DNA of 20,010 bases from a virus: positions 1-20,010 of the IMG/VR virus record IMGVR_UViG_3300020731_000100. The stretch is one strand, 5' to 3'. Shown here piece by piece: positions 15,301 through 20,010 of the stretch. The notes beneath the pieces were generated by a model. It was not told where the DNA came from, made no database searches, and saw nothing but the letters and a program-made list of their open reading frames with translations. Position 1 is the stretch's first letter. Each line of letters starts with the position of its first letter. The position numbers were made by a program, and so were the translations under genes.

Positions 15301-17938
15301 CATACGCACTACCTGTATAATAGTACGGTTGTTTGTCACTGTTCTGAATCTTAAATCCAGTACCAGAAGTGCTATTCCAGAAATAAGCATCAGTAGTCGA
15401 AAACTGTACATAACCTACAGTGGTACCGTTGCTTTGGAAAAGCATTTGCGGATTAACTTGCGTAGTGTTTAAATATAATCCGTCAGTTGCGTTGGTACTA
15501 TGTGTAAATCTACCAGTAACGTCAATTAAACCACCTAAGGTAGAAACACCGCCGTTTGGTCTAAATGCTATTTGAGTAGCATCAAATTCCATTGGGCCAT
15601 ATGTAGAATTTCCTCTATTGTAACTAATACCATATGCGGTTGTGCCGCCTATACCAATTTCAAAAGCTAATGCGGTATCTTGTGCGCTACTATACCAGCC
15701 AGTGGCACGTATTTGTCCACCAGAACTAATTGTTGCCGCAGATCCTAAGTTACCGGTAAATCTTCCTGTTCCTGCAACGTCAAGCATATATGCTGGAGTT
15801 GTTGCCGCACCAACTTTAACGTTGCCGCCGCCAGATCCTAAGAATGTATATCCACCGCCACCTGCTATATCAACGTTACCTGCTACATATTTTTGTAGGT
15901 ATGTTACACCAGAAGCAGTAGCCGATTCGATCGCAATATCGCCTTGACCATAACCTTTAATGTTAGCCGCTGTAGATGATCTATCAAAATATGTAAGGTA
16001 ATTTGTATGGTCTGTTAAATCGATAACTGTTGCTTGAACAATGTAAAATATTAACGGACTGCCTGATGATGGAGCAGGACTACCTGAAATATAAAAATAG
16101 TTAGTAGACGCAAATGTTCCACTATCACCAGTCATTACCACGTAAGCGTATTCTTCCCACTTACCTGTACCCACGTTGTTTGTTAACCAATAAGTTTGAC
16201 TGTTATTACCAATACCGTTTGATGCCCAGTTAATTGTATAACCAACTGGCAATAATGTTTTAAATGTTGCTACTAGTACTCTATTCGGACTAGTACCTGT
16301 ACTAAATGTAAATCCGCCAAAACCCGGACTTTGTGAGTTACCAGCAATTCTAACTTGTAGAGCATAGTTACTTCCGCCTAATCCGTTAGCGGTTGCGTTA
16401 GGGGATCCTACAGGAGCAGTGATCCTTGTAATTGTAACGTTACCTGATCCGTTATTATCATAAACAGAAATACCGTTTAAGCCGCTGTAAAAGTTTTCAT
16501 CAGGATATAATCTCTTACCACCAATACCTGCGGCAGTATAACCAATTGTTGGAGCACCTGCTAGGTTAGTATCTCCTGGTGTATACCAATTTGTTCTATT
16601 ATTGAATTTTAATCCGCCAGGGGCACCGTACCCTGTTGCTCCAACGTTAAGGTTAGCACCATCATAAGTAAATCCACTTGAACCGGATAATACTCCAGAA
16701 CCGTTTACATATATAACTTGGTTGGCGGAGCCTGCCGATACACCAGCACCAGTTGAACCAGCAACACCAGTCGCGCCTTGTGGTCCAGTGGCACCAGTAG
16801 CACCAGTTGATCCTAATCCTGTGGCACCAGTTGGGCCAGTAGACCCAGTAGCACCGTTAGATCCGTTTGTACCTTGTTGTCCAGTAGCACCAGTAGCACC
16901 TGCCGAACCAGCAGATCCAGTTTGTCCTGTCGCCCCAGTTTGTCCTGTTGCTCCAGTGGCACCTTGTGCTCCGGGTGTACCTGCTGTACCAGCACTACCT
17001 GTCGCTCCGGGAGCTCCCGTTGCGCCTTGAGGACCTGTGGCACCTGTGGCTCCGATAGCACCTGTGGCTCCTGTACCACCGCCTTGTCCACTTACACCAG
17101 ATGCCCCTTGAGGACCTGTAGCACCTGTTGCACCAATAAATCCAGATGCTCCTGTAGCACCTTGATTACCAATAACGTTAAAAATCCATGAAGCGTATGT
17201 ACCTGCTCCGCTAACCGCAACAACGTTAACTGTAATTGTTAAGCTGATAGGGTTAACTGAGGTAACCATACCCTGCATGTTAATTGTAGGAACAGTTTGA
17301 TAATTTACACTAACATAAGTACCTTGTTGATACGCACCAAGTTGGTTAACTGCCCATGTTTGAGAACCTAATCCAATTGTTACAGCAGAGGTAGAAGTGA
17401 CATTATTATAACCTGGTCCAGTTGCTCCAGTTGCTCCAGTAGAACCAACAGTTCCCGAACTACCTGCGCTACCTGTAGCACCTATCGGACCGGTAGCACC
17501 AGTTGCCCCTAACGGTCCTGTAGCACCAGTTGATCCAGTTGCCCCTGGATTTCCGCTAGGGCCAGTAGCACCTGTAGCACCAGTAGAACCTTGTGTACCA
17601 CCAGTACCTGCTTGTCCTGTTGCTCCTACAGGGCCAGTAGCACCTGTAGATCCCGTAAAACCAGTTGCGCCAGTTGATCCAGTTGCCCCTGTATAACCAG
17701 TTGCGCCCGTAGCTCCTGTAGCACCAATATATCCCGTAGCACCTGTAGCACCTGTAGCACCCGCAGGACCAGTTGATCCCGAATTTGCTGGTGTAAAATA
17801 AAGGTTACCTGTACCGTCTGTAGCAATAACGTTACCAGATGCCCCCGCATTCGCAGGCAAGGTAAGAGATACTGTCCCCGTACTAGGAGATTTTAAGGTT
17901 ATTGAGCCTGAGGCGCCGGTATCGAAATTAATTGACAT
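12377..17938 (-). CDS. Collagen-like tail fibre with S74 self-cleaving chaperone
   Basis: This is a likely receptor-binding fibre, 1853 residues. Visible parts in order: an N-terminal head (1-52); collagen-like Gly-x-Thr repeats (53-176); a beta domain (177-258) with the [20 protein letters not shown] type seen in other phage tail proteins; a second collagen-like stretch (259-399); a beta-sandwich-like region (about 440-660); fibre shaft modules, including an LTNDVGYVT motif; a pyocin-knob-like part ending in [13 protein letters not shown]; and seven copies of a 'YDxxNTxYYLxPxxxS' unit. Residues 1744-1853 are an intramolecular chaperone with the SDSRYKKNI signature, [13 protein letters not shown] and a C-terminal coiled coil. 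A late octamer lies 18 nt before the ATG; the ribosome binding site is weak. Confidence 0.92.
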   Translation of the reverse strand: MSINFDTGASGSITLKSPSTGTVSLTLPANAGASGNVIATDGTGNLYFTPANSGSTGPAGATGATGATGYIGATGATGATGYTGATGSTGATGFTGSTGATGPVGATGQAGTGGTQGSTGATGATGPSGNPGATGSTGATGPLGATGATGPIGATGSAGSSGTVGSTGATGATGPGYNNVTSTSAVTIGLGSQTWAVNQLGAYQQGTYVSVNYQTVPTINMQGMVTSVNPISLTITVNVVAVSGAGTYASWIFNVIGNQGATGASGFIGATGATGPQGASGVSGQGGGTGATGAIGATGATGPQGATGAPGATGSAGTAGTPGAQGATGATGQTGATGQTGSAGSAGATGATGQQGTNGSNGATGSTGPTGATGLGSTGATGATGPQGATGVAGSTGAGVSAGSANQVIYVNGSGVLSGSSGFTYDGANLNVGATGYGAPGGLKFNNRTNWYTPGDTNLAGAPTIGYTAAGIGGKRLYPDENFYSGLNGISVYDNNGSGNVTITRITAPVGSPNATANGLGGSNYALQVRIAGNSQSPGFGGFTFSTGTSPNRVLVATFKTLLPVGYTINWASNGIGNNSQTYWLTNNVGTGKWEEYAYVVMTGDSGTFASTNYFYISGSPAPSSGSPLIFYIVQATVIDLTDHTNYLTYFDRSSTAANIKGYGQGDIAIESATASGVTYLQKYVAGNVDIAGGGGYTFLGSGGGNVKVGAATTPAYMLDVAGTGRFTGNLGSAATISSGGQIRATGWYSSAQDTALAFEIGIGGTTAYGISYNRGNSTYGPMEFDATQIAFRPNGGVSTLGGLIDVTGRFTHSTNATDGLYLNTTQVNPQMLFQSNGTTVGYVQFSTTDAYFWNSTSGTGFKIQNSDKQPYYYTGSAYVLDWNAQNLTKLSQLTNDVGYVTNSQVTGNFNGPIYATYFYDYSNNAYYLQPSANSYLYYLTLVGGIATNKNGDSTSFGNGVSLWTTIAGTTSNMMFKAVGTYGTHGGVNSDYATYFVMDTGSRGWIFRYATSTSAGTNVFSIQNNTGNTVIGTTIAATYQLNVNGSAYAVTDMRAPYFYDSSNTSYYAKPAGTSIFSGLTVSNTITGSITGNAGGYSTALYDSGFGASVTRSQLFNNQGYNHTTYQSFSGPAGYGFYFVHQDSAVTDGPGGLYQYYVMNQGLGNDYAYSSYAMQTAINRYGYGNPYLNIRFKENGTWTGWGKIYAGYADTSNYANSAGTITGGGSASGNLTITGNLYVGGNMYDNANTTYYLKASGESVINSLYGYGVIGNPSATYTTQAAFVSNWSGAGWWGLGSNGGHLIRLDQVGTSWGSPTWSGATDVGLALGPYTVLTGQAAYHSYVYAYGNTGYYMNPAGYNSFTYNGIRFGPNPSWSAQFHIGGNGIDQGSGIAQIAATNGNLHYESASASYGAYINYYRNGPIYVGGTVYDSQNTAYYLIPRSTSVLSAVQFGASKTVSNGGNGNLQVQSSQGDTGILGIGSGGQFGYQLYGNGGGSYGFLNGNWASWDIQKVTNGVMYLNNNTSYYLNPPSTSVFYYITTAAGATHQANAYSNNGSALAINNASTYWGLVTNLSANAWYLGYGNTTSYVGWNLHWDNGSTVWANGAMQSPIYYDSANTGYYIVPRSDSYISTVHANNWFRAQGGTGLYSESYGHGLWWPENQGGSYGNVSTYSGGRSGWQGYNVDASFTLMGRGGTDIGLYDQSWGWLVYWTYNSGNSNFGTSGNNGYRIFSTGSIYAQGNVYATSDSRYKKNIVTIDNALNKVKQLRGVYYEKVENEDLEGNPQVKRTMRQLGLIAQEVNEVVPELVTYNEETDMYGLSYANTVGLLIEAIKEQQNEIDDLKEMVRKLINGNN
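12380..12706 (-). other. Peptidase S74 intramolecular chaperone domain
   Basis: Codons for residues 1745-1853 of the fibre. Known S74 domains trimerise the fibre and then cut themselves off before the Ser of the SDxRxK motif. Here S1745 and K1750 have the same five-residue spacing as the Ser/Lys pair of endosialidase. Cleavage would fall between T1744 and S1745 and release a chaperone of 109 residues. The C-terminal [18 protein letters not shown] helix is a typical trimeric coiled coil. Confidence 0.85.
13056..15200 (-). repeat. Seven 'YDxxNTxYYLxP' fibre modules
   Basis: Seven degenerate copies of one unit are spread through the fibre, with cores [72 protein letters not shown] and [12 protein letters not shown]. 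Each is followed by a Ser and then a hydrophobic strand. Similar units occur in many T4-like phage fibres. The copies are separated by unrelated segments of varied length, which suggests each caps a shaft segment. Confidence 0.75.
16742..17164 (-). repeat. Second collagen-like GAT repeat stretch
   Basis: About 47 Gly-x-y triplets (fibre residues 259-399) dominated by GAT and GPQ/GSA-type triplets with few breaks. Thr in the third position is usual in bacterial and phage collagen-like proteins, which lack hydroxyproline. The GGTGCTACTGG-type DNA is internally repetitive, so copy number could change by slippage or recombination. Confidence 0.85.
17411..17782 (-). repeat. First collagen-like GAT repeat stretch
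   Basis: About 41 Gly-x-y triplets (fibre residues 53-176), with runs of GAT broken by GYI, GYT, GFT and GST triplets. It should form a rigid triple helix near the N-terminal, particle-side end of the fibre. Confidence 0.85.
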
Positions 17939-17956
17939 ATTGCTTTACTATATCCA

Positions 17957-17964
17957 TATTTATT
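17957..17964 (-). promoter_or_regulatory. Late-type promoter octamer for the collagen-like fibre
   Basis: AATAAATA on the minus strand in the 39-bp gap after the upstream fibre gene. With T4 spacing the leader is about 13 nt, ending in a weak AAAG before ATG 17938. Confidence 0.5.
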
Positions 17965-17977
17965 GTTTCTAAATTAC

Positions 17978-20010
17978 TCAATCTGTAACCTCGACAGTTT
18001 CTATTTTTGCTACAAATCTTACAGTTGAACCGTTGCTATTAGCGGTAAATTGTAAGGCTCCATTTACAGTATCAGCTGTTACGTTACAATCAAATCCTGA
18101 TTGACTTGACCATAATTTTGTTTTATTCACAACTTTCAACGAAGTAGTTCCTACGTTTGCGTACTGTGAAATTACACCTTCAAATAACCAACCTGCTTCG
18201 TCATTACTTGTTGTAGAACGAGCAGTAACAGTTGCTCTAAATGTGTATGTAGAGTTAGCTGGTAAGTTAATTTGGTTAGTTGTAACAACACCTAACCCAG
18301 TTGTAGTTAAAATACCAGTACCGCTAGTAACTGTACGTAATACATATACAGAAGTTTGTGCGTCTCCAGCAGTAGCAAAGTTTCCGCCTGCTATTACTTG
18401 TACAGGATTCAAGCCTCTAGTTGTAGCACCTGCGCCTGTTAATACTGCAACACCAATAGTAGCAGTTCCACTAACTGTTAATGCTCCAGCAAATGTAGCA
18501 GTAGTAGCAGTAGTAATTCCGCCAACACTTAAATTGCCGCCAATATTAGCATTGCCGCCTATGCCAACTCCGCCACTTACAACTAAAGCACCGTTGCTTG
18601 TTGCTGTACTTGTTGCTGTGCTTGTGAAGTTTACAAGACCTGCGACAGTTAATCCGCTTTGATCAGTTTCGCTACCTAATAATAATAAGTTGCCGCCAAT
18701 ACTTAAATTGCCGCCAATGCCTACTCCGCCTGCTACAGTTAGAGCACCTGTTGTTGTGCTTGTACTGCCTGATGTATTTGAAATACTAATTCCGTAAGTT
18801 GTACTATTGCCACGGCTTGTTACTGTTTGTAATGTACCTGTATTCCAAATTGTAACTACGCCCGATGCTGTTGTAACTGCGGTATCTGTACCGGCAACAA
18901 TAGTAACAACACCAACGCCACCTGTACCTAATGTAGCGGTTGTAACTACTTGTGCGCCACCCACAAAAATTGCGTAGCCACCCACATATAAATTTCCGCC
19001 AATTCCGACACCACCAGCAACTGTTAATGCGCCATTAGTAGATGTTGTAGAACTTGTTAAGTTTGTAATCTGTGTCGGACCAACTAACGTAGTTGTACTT
19101 GATACATTTAATTGTCCGCCAATCCAGACATCTTTAATAATACCAGCACCCCCGGCAACTTGTAAATCACCAGAGTTAACATTGATTGCGTTATTTCCGC
19201 TTTGTAAACTCATTGTGCCGAACATAGCACCGCCTAGTGTATAACCAGTAAACGGATTACTTTGACCAATTTGACCAATTTGCTGTGTTCTTGTAACATA
19301 CATAAACTTCTCAGTGCTACGCTGCATACCAAAGAATGCGTGTGTATCACCGGATGTGTTAGTTAAAGTATTATAATGAATTAAAATACCTTTATCTAAT
19401 CCGTCATCTGTTGCTAGAGGACCTAGATATTCTGGACTACCAATGTTAATAACAGGATCACTAATACTCATCGAACTTGTCGATAGAATAGTTGTTTGTG
19501 TTCCTAATACTGTTAGGTTACCAATAATAGTCTGATTGCCACCAACGTATAAGTTTTGACCAACATAGGCACCACCAGTAACTTGTAGAGCACCACTATT
19601 TGCTGTTCCACCTGTTGATGAATTAGTAATATAGATAGCGTTAGTTGTGGTAGACCCTCTATTAGTAATAGATTGTAGTGTACTTGTGCTCCAGATATAA
19701 ACTGTTGTACCACTTAATGTGCTTGCTGTATCTGTACCTGCTACGATTGTTGTAACACCAAACTGATTGATTGTTGCTGTAGTAATAATTACAGCACCAG
19801 CAATAGTTGATGTTCCACCAATGTTAACACTACCTTGAATTCCAACACCACCTGCTACAGTTAGAGCACCTGTTGTTGTACTTGTACTAGACGCTGTGCT
19901 TGTAATATTAACCGGAACATAGAATATATCAGAAGTTGTTGAGAATATAGCATTAGTGTTACTTGCTATTGTTACAACAACTTTGTGTACAGTACCAGAG
20001 TCAGTTACAG
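17978..20010 (-). CDS. Second repeat-built tail fibre or structural protein, N-terminus outside the window
   Basis: The frame is open from the TGA at 17978-17980 to the right edge (676 residues visible), so the ATG at 19471 is internal and not the start. The product is a beta-rich fibre. It has GALTVAGGVGIGGNL-type units, a VTTIVAGTDTA...LQSITNRG segment that occurs twice (as ...LQTVTSRG the second time), and at the internal Met a segment GTQTTILSTSSMSISDPVI followed by a GILIHYN region, a pattern I know from cyanophage structural proteins. The C-terminal 150 residues form a likely binding head, with NSTYTFRATVTARS, EGVISQYANVG, then CNVTADTVNGALQFTAN and VRFVAKIETVEV. It lies 39 bp upstream of the collagen-like fibre and may build the same fibre complex. 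Confidence 0.88.
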   Translation of the reverse strand, partial: VTDSGTVHKVVVTIASNTNAIFSTTSDIFYVPVNITSTASSTSTTTGALTVAGGVGIQGSVNIGGTSTIAGAVIITTATINQFGVTTIVAGTDTASTLSGTTVYIWSTSTLQSITNRGSTTTNAIYITNSSTGGTANSGALQVTGGAYVGQNLYVGGNQTIIGNLTVLGTQTTILSTSSMSISDPVINIGSPEYLGPLATDDGLDKGILIHYNTLTNTSGDTHAFFGMQRSTEKFMYVTRTQQIGQIGQSNPFTGYTLGGAMFGTMSLQSGNNAINVNSGDLQVAGGAGIIKDVWIGGQLNVSSTTTLVGPTQITNLTSSTTSTNGALTVAGGVGIGGNLYVGGYAIFVGGAQVVTTATLGTGGVGVVTIVAGTDTAVTTASGVVTIWNTGTLQTVTSRGNSTTYGISISNTSGSTSTTTGALTVAGGVGIGGNLSIGGNLLLLGSETDQSGLTVAGLVNFTSTATSTATSNGALVVSGGVGIGGNANIGGNLSVGGITTATTATFAGALTVSGTATIGVAVLTGAGATTRGLNPVQVIAGGNFATAGDAQTSVYVLRTVTSGTGILTTTGLGVVTTNQINLPANSTYTFRATVTARSTTSNDEAGWLFEGVISQYANVGTTSLKVVNKTKLWSSQSGFDCNVTADTVNGALQFTANSNGSTVRFVAKIETVEVTD
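18729..18766 (-). repeat. Direct repeat copy A within the second fibre gene
   Basis: A 38-bp stretch is identical to 19851-19888 except for one base (18758 against 19880). It encodes the STSTTTGALTVAG part of the fibre unit. The two copies are 1122 bp (374 codons) apart in the same frame. Confidence 0.85.
19851..19888 (-). repeat. Direct repeat copy B within the second fibre gene
   Basis: Partner of 18729-18766. The surrounding protein modules are also alike (an IVAGTDTA...RG segment lies near each), which points to internal duplication. Recombination between the copies would delete 374 codons without changing the frame. Confidence 0.85.

Noticed and set aside
16722-17191. Open frames in several other frames across the collagen region
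   Set aside because: Triplet-repeat DNA lacks stops in many frames. The products are Pro/Val/Cys- or Gln/Leu-rich repeats without start signals.
16742-17782. CRISPR-like repeated DNA
   Set aside because: The repeats are short, coding, in steps of 9 bp and have no unique spacers; they encode Gly-x-Thr triplets.
19469-19471. ATG at 19471 as the start of the second fibre
   Set aside because: The same frame continues upstream to the window edge with matching fibre repeats, and the segment across the ATG is one continuous motif.

Overview
The window is a piece of a tailed-phage genome: a T4-like myovirus of the kind known from marine and freshwater bacteria. The neck proteins (gp13, gp14, gp15), tail sheath (gp18), tail tube (gp19) and dNMP kinase (gp1) read like those of cyanophages and related aquatic T4-like phages. 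The fibre genes use low-complexity modules common in such viruses. The DNA is AT-rich throughout and coding density is near total. No host gene, tRNA, integrase or CRISPR array is visible. The host cannot be named from this stretch.

Layout, left to right. A minus-strand block holds a truncated tube-fold virion protein (1-1485), a hairpin terminator, the tail tube gp19 and a very large tail sheath gp18 (1273 aa, with about 770 residues of inserted modules). A small plus-strand zinc-finger/HNH-like gene starts next to gp18 and runs convergently into the 3' end of the minus-strand dNMP kinase gene, overlapping it by 80 bp. gp13 (minus) and gp14 (plus) then diverge from a 27-bp intergenic region. 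gp15 and a Nudix hydrolase follow gp14 on the plus strand. gp15 is interrupted by an in-frame TGA, after which its frame stays open for 92 codons and stops in a 4-bp overlap with the Nudix start. From 10958 to the right edge everything is on the minus strand: four small tail-region proteins of unknown function (two clear paralogues), an 1853-aa collagen-like fibre ending in an S74 self-cleaving chaperone, and a second repeat-built fibre that continues off the right edge.

Regulation can be partly read. Eight gene starts have an NNTAAATA octamer just upstream, matching the T4 late-promoter type (TATAAATA), which fits late expression of structural genes. Three of these octamers lie so close to the ATG that the mRNA should be leaderless or nearly so. 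The dNMP kinase alone has a perfect consensus sigma-70 promoter (TTGACA, 17 bp, TATAAT), which fits early expression by host RNA polymerase.

Together the genes build the contractile tail: tube (gp19), sheath (gp18), neck and sheath terminator (gp13, gp14, gp15) and host-binding fibres. The kinase supplies nucleotides for replication. The least ordinary points are the gp15 in-frame stop, the shared small modules in gp14, gp15 and gp18, the back-to-back gp13/gp14 promoters and the inflated sheath. I see no complete new defence or mobile system here.
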